A stretch of 64,000 nucleotides of DNA from Streptomyces albipurpureus (GCF_023701525.1 NZ_JAMQAW010000006.1:124001-188000), one strand, 5' to 3'; numbered from the stretch's first letter, positions 54,421-62,875 are shown. Made by a program: numbers and translations. The notes: a model not told the origin generated them from the letters alone.

Positions 54421-55392
54421 TCAGAAGAGCACCCGGGCCAGCGCCGAACGCGCCGCACTCACGCGCGGATCATCCGGCCCGATCACCTCGAACAGCTTCA
54501 GCAGTCGCACCCGCACCGCGTCTCGGTCCTCACCCGCCGTAAGCCGCACGGTCTCCACCAGCCGTCCGAACGCGTCTTCCACATGACCGCCGACCAGGTC
54601 GAGGTCGGCGGCGTCAATCTGGGCGTTCACATCGGCAGGGTTGTCCGCCGCCGTCTGGCGCACCTTCTGCGGGTCCATGTCCGAGACCCTGCGCAACAGT
54701 TCGGCCTGGGCGAGACCGAGCTTCGCCTCCGTGTTGCCGGGGTCGTCGGAGAGCACATTGCGGTACGCCTGCACCGCGCCGGCGAAATCACCCGCGTCCA
54801 GCGCCTGAACGGCGGCCTCCAGCAGAGCGTCATAGGGACCCGCGGGCACCGGTGCGGGTTCGGCCGTCTCAGCCGCCCCCTCCGAATCGACCGTGATGCC
54901 GGTCAGCCCGAAGCGCTCCTCGCCGACCTGAATCAACTGATCAAGGGTCTGACGGATCTGCTGCTCGGGAGCGGCACCCTGGAAGAGCGGTAGCGCCTGT
55001 CCGGCGACCACCGCGAAAACGGCCGGAATACCCTGGATGCCGAACTGCTGCATCAGCATCTGATTTGCGTCGACATCGACCTTGGCCAGGATGAACCGGC
55101 CGTTGTACTCCTGCGCCAGCCGCTCAAGCAACGGGCTGAGCTGCTTACAGGGCTGACACCACTCGGCCCAAAAATCGAGGACGACCGGCACTTCGGCGGA
55201 TCGCTGGAGCACATCGCGCTCAAAGCCCGCCTCGTCGACGTCAATCACCAAACTGGACGGGGACACGGCGGCCGCCCCACCCTGGCGAGCGACCTCAGCA
55301 CGGGTCTGCTCCGCCTTGGCCTTGGCCTCATTGGCCGCCTTCACCGCGGCGAGGTCGACGACGCCGCTCATGGACATGTTCCTAGGCTGCAT
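54421..55392 (-). CDS. YbbN-type thioredoxin/TPR co-chaperone
   Basis: A 323-residue protein. Residues ~45-155 are a thioredoxin fold with the unusual active site WCQPC (FWAEWCQPCKQLSPLLERL), followed by TPR-like helices to the end (AVQALDAGDFAGAVQAYRNVLSDDPGNTEAKLGLAQAELL). This is the CnoX/YbbN layout; such proteins hold chlorine-damaged clients and guard cysteines. Gly-to-Gln in CxxC is likely to change redox potential. ATG at 55392 follows GGGGGAGG. It is a single gene. Confidence 0.9.
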   Translation of the reverse strand: MQPRNMSMSGVVDLAAVKAANEAKAKAEQTRAEVARQGGAAAVSPSSLVIDVDEAGFERDVLQRSAEVPVVLDFWAEWCQPCKQLSPLLERLAQEYNGRFILAKVDVDANQMLMQQFGIQGIPAVFAVVAGQALPLFQGAAPEQQIRQTLDQLIQVGEERFGLTGITVDSEGAAETAEPAPVPAGPYDALLEAAVQALDAGDFAGAVQAYRNVLSDDPGNTEAKLGLAQAELLRRVSDMDPQKVRQTAADNPADVNAQIDAADLDLVGGHVEDAFGRLVETVRLTAGEDRDAVRVRLLKLFEVIGPDDPRVSAARSALARVLF

Positions 55393-55546
55393 GAGTACAT
55401 CCTCCCCCTTCCGCGCGTGCAAACGAAAAGTACGAACCTTTCCACCGTGCACACCCATGGACTGCGGTACCGCCCATGGCTCAAACTATTCGGCGCGGGG
55501 TCCCCACCCGTGCGCCCGTGGTTGTCGCGCAGCGGCTCAGCGCTTT

Positions 55547-55563
55547 CGCTACGCGTCGTAGCG
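55547..55563. promoter_or_regulatory. Inverted repeat upstream of the TetR gene
   Basis: CGCTACG-cgt-CGTAGCG, a perfect 7+3+7 palindrome, lies ~100 bases before the TetR start. It may be its own operator or a weak hairpin. Confidence 0.4.
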
Positions 55564-55659
55564 TAACTGCCCGCTCGCTCCACGGCCCCCTCCCCGTGTG
55601 AGATTCCTCCGGTGAACTGGCTCACACCAAAACGCTTACCCGCCGGTATGGTCGCCGTC

Positions 55660-56298
55660 ATGTGCAGCCGTCCACACCCCAAAGCGGTACGTAGCGGTCG
55701 TTTGGGGCGCCCTCGCAGCACCGAAGCGGACACCGCGATCCTCCATGCGACCAGGGCGGCACTCGTCGAGCTGGGCTGGTCAAAACTGACCATGGGCGAC
55801 GTGGCCATCCGTGCCGGCGTAGCCAAGACGACGCTCTACCGGCGCTGGGCCAGCAAGAGCGAGCTGGTGATCGATGCCGTGGCGGTCCTCTTCGACGAGC
55901 TGGAACTCCCCGATCGGGGGAGTCTGATGGCCGATGTGGAGGGGGTGGTGCTCCAGTTCGCCACCTTGCTGGAACGGCCCGAGACCAGGACGGCCCTGAT
56001 GGCGGTGGTCGCGGAATCCACCCGGGACGAAGCCCTGCGCAGTCGTATCCGCTCAGCGATCGTGAACCGGCAGAAGACCCTCGTCCTCCAGGGCCGGGCC
56101 CGGGCACAGGCACGCGGCGAGCTGCCCTACGAGGAGAACGCCGAGTCCGCCGCGCGCAACGCGGACCTCATCTTCGATGTGATCGCGGGTGCCGTCGTCC
56201 ACCGGACCCTGGTGAGCGCGGAGCCGGTGGACCAGGCATGGGCACACAGCTTCACCACGCTCCTGCTCTCGGGGCTGACCTCACTGCGCAACAGCTGA
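55660..56298 (+). CDS. TetR-family regulator
   Basis: A 212-residue repressor-type protein. The helix-turn-helix is LTMGDVAIRAGVAKTTLYRRWASKSELVIDAV (residues ~45-80), and the helical ligand domain follows with HAFDVIAG-like IFDVIAGAVVHRTLV. It resembles the AcrR-like subgroup with a C-terminal TetR_C domain. ATG at 55660 is chosen because TATGGT lies at -10 distance, giving a leaderless mRNA; ATG at 55648 is possible. It lies between two sets of ACTAG-containing palindromes and is convergent with icmA, so it is a candidate regulator for them. Confidence 0.87.
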   Translation: MCSRPHPKAVRSGRLGRPRSTEADTAILHATRAALVELGWSKLTMGDVAIRAGVAKTTLYRRWASKSELVIDAVAVLFDELELPDRGSLMADVEGVVLQFATLLERPETRTALMAVVAESTRDEALRSRIRSAIVNRQKTLVLQGRARAQARGELPYEENAESAARNADLIFDVIAGAVVHRTLVSAEPVDQAWAHSFTTLLLSGLTSLRNS

Positions 56299-56650
56299 GC
56301 CCTGGCCGCGCGGTGAATCAGGGCCGCGCGGTGACTCGGGGCCTTCCCCGTCGGTGCGGGCCCGGCTCTCGCGTACCCCGCGCGAGCCGGGCGCCAGCCC
56401 ACCCCCCGTAGCGAAGGAGCGGATGGGCAGCAAGGTGGTGCTGGGGCGTCGGCGGACAGCCGCTCTCGCGCGATGGTCCGAAACCCGTCCGAAACCCGTT
56501 GCCGGTTCACCGCCGGGCGTCACGGGTGCCACCACCGCAAAGAGGTCCTCCGCACGGCTGACCCGCTTGACGCCCGCCAGGACGGCACAGACGGCGGCGG
56601 GCGAAAGGGGCGCCCAGCCGCCGTACGCGGGCCGGCGGACACCGAGATGA
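56299..56650. other. Spacer between convergent TetR and icmA
   Basis: About 350 bases. It starts with a direct repeat of GGCCGCGCGGTGA (near 56308 and 56325). A minus-strand frame at 56281-56703 overlaps icmA and is not convincing. Confidence 0.45.
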
Positions 56651-58351
56651 TCAGAATCCGGGCGGCTCGGTGTAGGTGCCCCACTCATCGCGGAGCGCAT
56701 CACAGATCTCGCCCAGGGTGGCCTCGGCCCGTACCGCGTCGAGCATCGGTCCGATCATGTTGGAACCGTCCCTGGCCGCCGTGAGCATCGCCTGGAGCGA
56801 AGCCCGTACGACGGTGTCGTCGCGGTCCGCCCGGCGCTCGGCGAGCAACCGCACCTGCTCGCGTTCCACCTCATGGCTGACCCGCAGTATCTCCAGATCG
56901 CCGGTGACCGACCCATGGTGGACGTTGACCCCGACGACCCGCTTCTCGCCCTTCTCCAGCGACCGCTGATAGCGGAACGCGGACTCGGCGATCTCGCCGG
57001 TGAACCAGCCGTCCTCGATACCGCGCAGGATGCCCGAGGTCATGGGCCCGACGGGGTGCTGCCCATCCGGGTGGGCCAGCCGCCCGCGCTCCCTGATCCG
57101 CTCGAAGACCTTCTCGGCATCCGCCTCGATCCGATCGGTGAGCTGCTCCACGTACCAGGAGCCACCGAGCGGATCGGCGACGTTGGCGACGCCCGTCTCC
57201 TCCATCAGCACCTGCTGGGTACGGAGCGCGATCTCGGCCGCCTGCGCGCTGGGGAGGGCGAGGGTCTCATCCAGGGCGTTGGTGTGGAGCGAATTGGTGC
57301 CGCCGAGGATCGCGGAGAGCGCCTCCACCGCGGTGCGGACAACGTTGTTGTACGGCTGCTGGGCGGTGAGCGAGACACCCGCGGTCTGGGTGTGGAACCG
57401 AAGCCACTGGGCCTTGTCGGTCTTGGCCCCGTACACCTCGCGCATCCATCGGGCCCAGATCCGACGGGCGGCCCGGAACTTGGCGATCTCCTCGAAGAAG
57501 TCGAGATGCGCGTCGAAGAAGAAGGACAGCCCGGGGGCGAAGACGTCCACGTCCATGCCCCGGCTGAGCCCGAGCTCCACATAGCCGAACCCGTCAGCCA
57601 GTGTGTACGCCAACTCCTGGGCGGCCGTCGCCCCGGCCTCGCGGATGTGGTAGCCGGAGACGGAGAGCGGCTTGTACGCCGGGATGCTCTGGGCGCAGTG
57701 CTCCATCAGATCGCCGATCAGGCGCAGATGCGGCTCCGGCTGGAAGAGCCACTCCTTCTGGGCGATGTACTCCTTGAAGATGTCGGTCTGGAGCGTGCCG
57801 TTCAGCACGGCCGGATCGATGCCCTGGCGCTCGGCCGCGACGAGATACATGCAGAAGACCGGTACGGCCGGCCCGCTGATCGTCATGGACGTGGTGACAT
57901 CGCCCAGCGGGATGTCCCTGAACAGGACCTCCATGTCGGCCGCGGAGTCGATGGCGACCCCGCAGTGGCCGACCTCGCCGAGGGCGCGGGCGTCGTCCGA
58001 ATCCCGCCCCATGAGGGTAGGCATGTCAAAGGCCACGGAGAGCCCACCGCCACCGGCGGCGAGGATCATCTTGTAGCGCTCATTGGTCTGTTCGGCGTTG
58101 CCGAAGCCGGCGAACTGACGGATGGTCCAGGTGCGACCGCGGTAGCCGGTGGGGTGGAGGCCTCGGGTGAAGGGGTACTCACCGGGCCAGCCGATCCGGT
58201 CGAAACCCTCGTAGGTGTCGCCGGGGCGGGGCCCGTAGACGGGCTCCACCGGGTCGCCGGAGAGCGTGGTGAAGTCGGCTTCCCGCTTCCGGGCCTTGTC
58301 GTAGCGGGCCTGCCAGCGTCGGCGGCCTTCCTCGATCGCGTCAGCGTCCAT
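56651..58351 (-). CDS. icmA: Isobutyryl-CoA mutase large subunit
   Basis: A 566-residue coenzyme-B12 acyl-CoA mutase subunit that interconverts isobutyryl-CoA and n-butyryl-CoA. Substrate-pocket residues decide the call: Phe80 in TIRQFAGFGNA and Gln198 in YIAQKE. These are the isobutyryl-CoA mutase residues; methylmalonyl-CoA mutase has Tyr and Arg there. The length matches IcmA of S. cinnamonensis exactly. It lacks the B12-binding domain, so it needs the small subunit IcmB, which is not in this window. ATG at 58351 lies eight bases from a perfect 24-bp palindrome, and the mRNA may have almost no leader. It feeds valine carbon into butyryl and ethylmalonyl units. Confidence 0.93.
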   Translation of the reverse strand: MDADAIEEGRRRWQARYDKARKREADFTTLSGDPVEPVYGPRPGDTYEGFDRIGWPGEYPFTRGLHPTGYRGRTWTIRQFAGFGNAEQTNERYKMILAAGGGGLSVAFDMPTLMGRDSDDARALGEVGHCGVAIDSAADMEVLFRDIPLGDVTTSMTISGPAVPVFCMYLVAAERQGIDPAVLNGTLQTDIFKEYIAQKEWLFQPEPHLRLIGDLMEHCAQSIPAYKPLSVSGYHIREAGATAAQELAYTLADGFGYVELGLSRGMDVDVFAPGLSFFFDAHLDFFEEIAKFRAARRIWARWMREVYGAKTDKAQWLRFHTQTAGVSLTAQQPYNNVVRTAVEALSAILGGTNSLHTNALDETLALPSAQAAEIALRTQQVLMEETGVANVADPLGGSWYVEQLTDRIEADAEKVFERIRERGRLAHPDGQHPVGPMTSGILRGIEDGWFTGEIAESAFRYQRSLEKGEKRVVGVNVHHGSVTGDLEILRVSHEVEREQVRLLAERRADRDDTVVRASLQAMLTAARDGSNMIGPMLDAVRAEATLGEICDALRDEWGTYTEPPGF

Positions 58352-58358
58352 GCCATCA

Positions 58359-58382
58359 ATTTACTAGGACGTCCTAGTAAAT
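58359..58382. promoter_or_regulatory. Perfect 24-bp palindrome at the icmA promoter
   Basis: ATTTACTAGGAC followed directly by its reverse complement. On the icmA strand it contains TAGTAA at a -10 position, 9-15 bases before the ATG. A repressor bound here would block initiation. The TTACTAG/CTAGTAA ends are shared with palindromes at 54126-54318. Confidence 0.8.
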
Positions 58383-58426
58383 GTCGACGGGGAACCGCCG
58401 CGAGCCGTTCACACGCGGCGGAACCG

Positions 58427-58753
58427 TCAGGCCTGGGCGGTCACCTTGCCGCTGTCCGTGATCAGCGCGCGGGCCTCGCGAGTGATCTTCGGCTCGACGA
58501 AGAAGGAGGCCACCGGGATGCAGCCGGCGGCAAGCACCCACAGCAGCTTGCCGAAGGGCCACTTCGCCTTGGAGCCCAGGTCGAAGGCGAAAATCACATA
58601 GACGATGAAGAGAACACCATGGACCTGGGAGATCAACATGGTGTCGCCGGTTTCGAAGCCGTACTTCAGGATGATGGCGCCCGTGAAGATGAGCAGCCAG
58701 ACGGCGGTGATGTACGCCATCACCCGATAGCGGGTCAGCACGGTTTGTTTCAT
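58427..58753 (-). CDS. DUF3817 membrane protein
   Basis: A 108-residue protein with three TM helices (VMAYITAVWLLIFTGAIIL, ISQVHGVLFIVYVIFAFDLG and LLWVLAAGCIPVASFFVEPKI). The HGVLFIVYV segment is the DUF3817 signature. ATG at 58753 lies seven bases after TACGCT, and there is no ribosome site, so the mRNA is likely leaderless. A paralogue lies at 59605-59949 with the MarR gene between them. Function unknown. Confidence 0.9.
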   Translation of the reverse strand: MKQTVLTRYRVMAYITAVWLLIFTGAIILKYGFETGDTMLISQVHGVLFIVYVIFAFDLGSKAKWPFGKLLWVLAAGCIPVASFFVEPKITREARALITDSGKVTAQA

Positions 58754-58887
58754 GGCATCGAGCGTAGCCGGGCATCCGACGCCCTCCGCGAGGGGGTCGG
58801 AACCGCCGTGCGCCGTCCACCTCGGGGCCAATCGGCCGGCACATCCCGGGGGCGCAGGGGACCCGCCGGGGAGTCGGGCCAGCGGTG

Positions 58888-59397
58888 CTACGCCTCGTCG
58901 AAGTCCTGGGCGGAGACCCTGAGCGGGCGCAATATCGCGAAGATCTCCGCGCACTCCTCGGAGTCATAGGCGCCGAGGCCGAAATCCATCTCCATCAGCT
59001 CACGAGTGGCCGCTTCGACGACCTCCCGCCCCTTGCCGGTGATCGACGCGAGCGTGCCGCGGCCGTCATTGGGGTTGGGCCGCTTGTCGACCAGACCCGA
59101 CCGCACCAGACGGTCCACGGTGTTGGTGACCGAGGTCGGGTGCACCATCAACCGCTCGCCGATCTTGGACATCGGCAGTTCGCCGGCTTTGGAGAAGGTG
59201 AGCAGCACCAGCGCCTCGTACCGCGCGAAGGTCAGTCCGTACGGCTTGACGACCGCGTCGACCTCGGCGAGCAGGATCTGGTGCGCCCGCATGATCGAGG
59301 TGATCGCCGCCATCGAGGGGACGGGCCCCCAGCGCTGCTGCCAGAGCTCGTCGGCGCGGGCGATCGGATCGAAGGGGAGGCTGAGGGGCTTCGGCAC
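58888..59397 (-). CDS. MarR-family regulator
   Basis: A 169-residue winged-helix regulator with the MarR core (LTFARYEALVLLTFSKAGELPMSKIGERLMVHPTSVTNTVDRLVRSGLVDKRPNPNDGRGTLASITGKGREVVEAATRELMEMD). GTG at 59397 is chosen because CTGACC-17-TAGGCT puts the transcription start on it; an upstream frame extension is unsupported. It lies between two DUF3817 genes on the same strand and may control them. Ligand unknown. Confidence 0.9.
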   Translation of the reverse strand: MPKPLSLPFDPIARADELWQQRWGPVPSMAAITSIMRAHQILLAEVDAVVKPYGLTFARYEALVLLTFSKAGELPMSKIGERLMVHPTSVTNTVDRLVRSGLVDKRPNPNDGRGTLASITGKGREVVEAATRELMEMDFGLGAYDSEECAEIFAILRPLRVSAQDFDEA

Positions 59398-59404
59398 GGC
59401 TATG

Positions 59405-59433
59405 AGCCTATCCAGTGCCCACTCCCTGGTCAG
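59405..59433 (-). promoter_or_regulatory. Leaderless promoter of the MarR gene
   Basis: CTGACC (59433-59428), a 17-base spacer and TAGGCT (59410-59405) on the minus strand. The expected start is the GTG itself. Confidence 0.65.
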
Positions 59434-59452
59434 TACCGTCTCGCCCTTCGGT

Positions 59453-59468
59453 CCCATCACGTGATGGG
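59453..59468. promoter_or_regulatory. Perfect 16-bp palindrome upstream of marR promoter
   Basis: CCCATCAC-GTGATGGG with no centre spacer, 20 bases upstream of the -35 box. It is a good candidate MarR operator. Confidence 0.6.
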
Positions 59469-59516
59469 CGGACGGTGAATCCGCCCGCCCGAGTGGAGAC
59501 GCGGCCGGAGAACGGC

Positions 59517-59552
59517 GCGGGGGCGAGCCGAAGAAGAACGGCTCGCCCCCGC
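59517..59552 (-). terminator. Terminator after the second DUF3817 gene
   Basis: GCGGGGGCGAGCCG pairs perfectly with CGGCTCGCCCCCGC (14 bp) around an AAGAAGAA loop, 52 bases beyond the stop on the minus strand. Confidence 0.85.
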
Positions 59553-59604
59553 CATGGGACTGGTGTTGCGCCTCTGGCCCGGCGTTATGGCCGCGGCGCG
59601 GGCA

Positions 59605-59949
59605 CTACGCCTTGACGACGCCCTCACGGCGGGCGCGGGAGGCGATCACCTCGTCGTCGGCGGCCCGCTTGAGCTTGCGCTCGGCGTAGAAACCACCGAA
59701 CGGCAGCACCGAGAGGACGAAGTAGAGCGCCGCGGTCTTCAGATCCCACTTGGTGCGGTTCCAGGCATCCAGCCAGAAGAGCACATACAGGATGAAGAGG
59801 ACTCCATGGATCATGCCAAGCGCCGGCACCGCGTTGAAGTCGGTGGTCCGCTTCAGCACCGAGGCGATCATCAGCAGGATGAAGGAGACGGCCTCCGGTG
59901 CGGAGACCAGGCGAAGACGGTGGAGGGAGGAGGCGGTCTTGATGTCCAC
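59605..59949 (-). CDS. DUF3817 membrane protein (second)
   Basis: A 114-residue paralogue of 58427-58753: three TM helices (AVSFILLMIASVL, MIHGVLFILYVLFWL, ALYFVLSVLPFGGFYAERKL) with the HGVLFILYV signature and a basic C-terminus. GTG at 59949 follows AGGTG. A strong hairpin isolates it from the MarR gene downstream. Function unknown. Confidence 0.9.
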   Translation of the reverse strand: MDIKTASSLHRLRLVSAPEAVSFILLMIASVLKRTTDFNAVPALGMIHGVLFILYVLFWLDAWNRTKWDLKTAALYFVLSVLPFGGFYAERKLKRAADDEVIASRARREGVVKA

Positions 59950-60110
59950 GGAGGCACCTTCAGTGGGAGACGATCTTGTGAATGCGCTCACAAGCGCTGC
60001 CTCATTGTGTCAGCTTCCTTTGCCATCCCTTTGTCCGGGGTGGGTCCGAGCCGGACGGGTTACTCCCCGATGCCTGTCCGAGTCCCCTTCGGGGCGGCTA
60101 ACGTCGAACC

Positions 60111-60749
60111 GTGGCAACGTTCCGGCTCCAAGGGAGCAAGGTGCTCGCGGTTGACATGACCGGTGACGCCGTCAAAGCGAAGAACGGGTCAATGGTCGCC
60201 TATGACGGCCAGATGGCCTTCAAAAAGATGTCCGGTGGCGGTGAGGGAATCCGCGGGATGGTCACCCGCCGCCTCACCGGCGAGCAGATGATCATGATGG
60301 AGGTGAAGGGGCAGGGCACCTGCTACTTCGCCGACCGCGCGTCCGAAATCAATCTGGTGAACCTGCACGGGGACAAGTTGTACGTGGAGGCGAGCAACTT
60401 GCTCTGCGCCGACGCGGGACTGCGTACCGGCACCAGCTTCACCGGGCTGCGCGGCGGGGCCACCGGCAACGGCCTGTTCACCACGACCCTCGAAGGCAGC
60501 GGCCAGGCCGCCATCATGTCCGACGGGCCCGCGGTGCTGTTGCGGGTGACCCCCCAGTACCCGCTGGCGGTCGACCCGGGGGCGTACATCGCCCATCAGG
60601 GCAATCTCCAGCAGAACTTCCAATCCGGTGTGACGTTCCGCACATTCATGGGCGAGGGTGGCGGAGAGGCGTTCCAGATCCGCTTTGAGGGCGATGGCGT
60701 CGTCTATGTCCAACCCAGCGAGCGCAACACCATCGGAGGGGACGCGTAG
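60111..60749 (+). CDS. AIM24-family protein 1
   Basis: A 212-residue all-beta protein of the AIM24 (TRAP-like) family. It carries repeated strand pairs such as GSMVAYDGQMAFKK, GQGTCYFADRASEINLVNLHGDKLYVEASNLLCAD and GLFTTTLEGSGQAAIMSDGP. The bacterial role is not established. GTG at 60111 lies six bases after TAACGT, so the mRNA is probably leaderless. It is first of three homologues in tandem; the next starts two bases after its stop. Confidence 0.9.
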   Translation: MATFRLQGSKVLAVDMTGDAVKAKNGSMVAYDGQMAFKKMSGGGEGIRGMVTRRLTGEQMIMMEVKGQGTCYFADRASEINLVNLHGDKLYVEASNLLCADAGLRTGTSFTGLRGGATGNGLFTTTLEGSGQAAIMSDGPAVLLRVTPQYPLAVDPGAYIAHQGNLQQNFQSGVTFRTFMGEGGGEAFQIRFEGDGVVYVQPSERNTIGGDA

Positions 60750-60751
60750 CC

Positions 60752-61402
60752 ATGCCGTTCCGTGAGATCAACGCGAAGATGGTCGAGGCGGCGGTCTTCC
60801 CCGGCCAGCGAATCTTCAGCCAGCGCGGCGCCATGCTCGCGTACAAGGGCGAGGTGTCCTTCACCCCGAACACCCAAGGCGGCCAGGGCGGCCTCGCGTC
60901 CATGATCGGCCGCCGGGTGGCGGGGGAGGCGACCCCGCTGATGACCGTGGAGGGCAGTGGCACGGTGCTGTTCGGCCACGGCGGTCACCATGTCCATATC
61001 GTCCACCTCAGCGGTGACACGCTCTACGTCGAGGCCGACCGCCTGCTCGCCTTCGACGGGACCCTGGAGCAGGGAACGATGTTCCTGGGCTCGCAGGGCG
61101 GTGTGATGGGCATGGTGCGCGGCCAGGTGACCGGCCAGGGGCTGTTCACCACCACCCTGCGGGGCAGTGGCGCGGTCGCGGTGATGGCCCACGGAGGCGT
61201 GGTCGAGTTGCCGATCACCCCCGGGCGTTCCATCCATGTGGACCCCCAGGCGTACGTCGGCCACCGCGGCGATGTGCAGAACAAGCTCACCACCGCGCTC
61301 GGCTGGCGCGACATGGTGGGACGCGGCTCGGGCGAGGCGTTCCAACTGGAGCTGAGCGGTAGCGGCGCCGTCTACGTCCAGGCATCGGAGGAGAAGCTGT
61401 GA
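60752..61402 (+). CDS. AIM24-family protein 2
   Basis: A 216-residue homologue: GAMLAYKGEVSFTP, GSGTVLFGHGGHHVHIVHLSGDTLYVEADRLLAFDGTLE and GLFTTTLRGSGAVAVMAHGG match the first protein strand by strand. ATG at 60752 follows the previous TAG by two bases. The stop overlaps the GTG of the third gene. Such close packing suggests the three form a hetero-oligomer. Confidence 0.9.
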   Translation: MPFREINAKMVEAAVFPGQRIFSQRGAMLAYKGEVSFTPNTQGGQGGLASMIGRRVAGEATPLMTVEGSGTVLFGHGGHHVHIVHLSGDTLYVEADRLLAFDGTLEQGTMFLGSQGGVMGMVRGQVTGQGLFTTTLRGSGAVAVMAHGGVVELPITPGRSIHVDPQAYVGHRGDVQNKLTTALGWRDMVGRGSGEAFQLELSGSGAVYVQASEEKL

Positions 61403-62190
61403 CCATGCCCGCCCAGAGCCCTGTCTGGGACCCGACGACGCTGCCCAGCGATGACAACGTCAACCCGTACACCTTCTGTGTGGAGTTGAAGGGCGGTCAG
61501 TGGTTCCTCCAGAAGGGGAAGATGATCGCCTACTACGGCCGCATCGACTTCAACGGCATCGGGCACGGCCGGATGGATCGACTGCTGCGCACCTCGTTCC
61601 ACTCACCGCTGCACGCGGGCGACTGGGTGGTGGCCGAGGGCAGCGGCAAGATGCTCCTCGCCGACCGGGCCTTCGATGTGAACTCGTTCGACCTGGACGA
61701 GGGAAATCTGACCATCCGGTCCGGGAATCTGCTGGCGTACCAGCCCTCGCTGGCGTTGAAGCAGTCCATCGTGCCGGGCTTCCTCACCCTGATCGGGACC
61801 GGGAAGTTCGTGGCGGCGTCGAATGGTCCCGTGGTGTTCATGGAGCCCCCGATCCGGGTGGACCCCCAGGCGCTGGTGGGATGGGCCGACTGCCCGTCGC
61901 CGTGCCACCACTACGACCACGGCTATATGACCGGGGTGATGGGAGGGCTGCGTGCACTGACGGGAATCGGTGGGGCCTCTGGCGAAGAGCATCAGTTTGA
62001 GTTCGTCGGAGCGGGCACCGTACTGCTCCAGTCAACCGAGGCCCTGCTGCCCGAAACGGCGACGGGAGCAACACCCCACCAGGCCGGAGTACCCGGCGGC
62101 TCGGGCGGCGCCGCCGCCCCGGGTCAACATGGCTCCACCCCGCGTCTCCCAGGTCAGCTGGGCGACCTCACCCGCCGCTTCGGCCTGTGA
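61399..62190 (+). CDS. AIM24-family protein 3
   Basis: A 263-residue member with the same fold (GKMIAYYGRIDFNG, GSGKMLLADRAFDVNSFDLDEGNLTIRSGNLLAYQPSLA) plus a CPSPCHHYDHGY segment, with two Cys and three His that could bind metal. A Gly/Pro/Ala-rich tail of ~45 residues follows. GTG at 61399 overlaps the previous stop (GTGA); ATG at 61405 is possible. Confidence 0.88.
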   Translation: MTMPAQSPVWDPTTLPSDDNVNPYTFCVELKGGQWFLQKGKMIAYYGRIDFNGIGHGRMDRLLRTSFHSPLHAGDWVVAEGSGKMLLADRAFDVNSFDLDEGNLTIRSGNLLAYQPSLALKQSIVPGFLTLIGTGKFVAASNGPVVFMEPPIRVDPQALVGWADCPSPCHHYDHGYMTGVMGGLRALTGIGGASGEEHQFEFVGAGTVLLQSTEALLPETATGATPHQAGVPGGSGGAAAPGQHGSTPRLPGQLGDLTRRFGL

Positions 62191-62325
62191 GCGGTAGTCT
62201 GCGGAGTGTGACGTCGAACGTCTGCACCCCTAGTACCCTGCGGGCACCGTGCTGACTCCCTGGCCAGTGCCGGGCGTCACACCATGACTTCGTCCGTCTT
62301 TCAACTTCTTAGGTAGAATCCATAT

Positions 62326-62802
62326 ATGGAGACCGAGACGGCCACTCGCTGGCTGACCGATGACGAGCAGCGCACCTGGCGCACTCACCTGGACGTCAGC
62401 CGGCTGCTGATGCACCAACTCGAAAAGGACCTCCAGCCGTTCGGCTTGACCAACAACGACTACGAGATCCTGGTCAATCTCTCCGAGTCCCCGGAGCAGC
62501 GGATGCGGATGAGCGACCTCGCCGCGGCCACGCTCCAGTCAAAGAGCCGCCTCTCCCATCAGATCACCCGTATGGAGAGCGCGGGACTCGTTCGCCGGGA
62601 GAACTGCGAATCCGACCGGCGCGGACTGTACGCGGTGCTCACCGAGCAGGGCACGACAACCATGCAGCGGGTCGCCCCGCACCATGTCGCATCCGTGCGG
62701 AAGCACTTCATCGACCTGATGACACCCGAGGCGTTGGCTGAACTACGGGAATCGCTCTCCCCGGTCGCCGACCATCTACGCGGCAGGCGCGGCAAGAGCT
62801 AG
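62326..62802 (+). CDS. MarR-family regulator
   Basis: A 158-residue regulator: LTNNDYEILVNLSESPEQRMRMSDLAAATLQSKSRLSHQITRMESAGLVRRENCESDRRGLYAVLTEQG is the MarR winged helix and wing. Cys in RRENCESDRRG may be redox-active, as in some MarR proteins. ATG at 62326 lies six bases after TAGAAT (62314-62319), and there is no ribosome site, so it is probably leaderless. TTCT-taggt-AGAA covers the -10 region. A hairpin terminator follows. Confidence 0.9.
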   Translation: METETATRWLTDDEQRTWRTHLDVSRLLMHQLEKDLQPFGLTNNDYEILVNLSESPEQRMRMSDLAAATLQSKSRLSHQITRMESAGLVRRENCESDRRGLYAVLTEQGTTTMQRVAPHHVASVRKHFIDLMTPEALAELRESLSPVADHLRGRRGKS

Positions 62803-62830
62803 ACGCGCAAGAGCCAGACGAACGCACCAA

Positions 62831-62875
62831 AAGATCCGGAAGGCAGGCCCTGGCAGGGCCTCTCTTTCGGATCTT
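62831..62875 (+). terminator. Terminator after the MarR gene
   Basis: AAGATCCG pairs with CGGATCTT, and an inner GGCCCT/AGGGCC stem strengthens it. It lies 28 bases past the stop. Confidence 0.75.

Noticed and set aside
56281..56703. A 140-codon minus-strand frame after icmA
   Set aside because: It overlaps the icmA 3' end, has no ribosome site, and its second half is Arg/Pro-rich shadow-like sequence.
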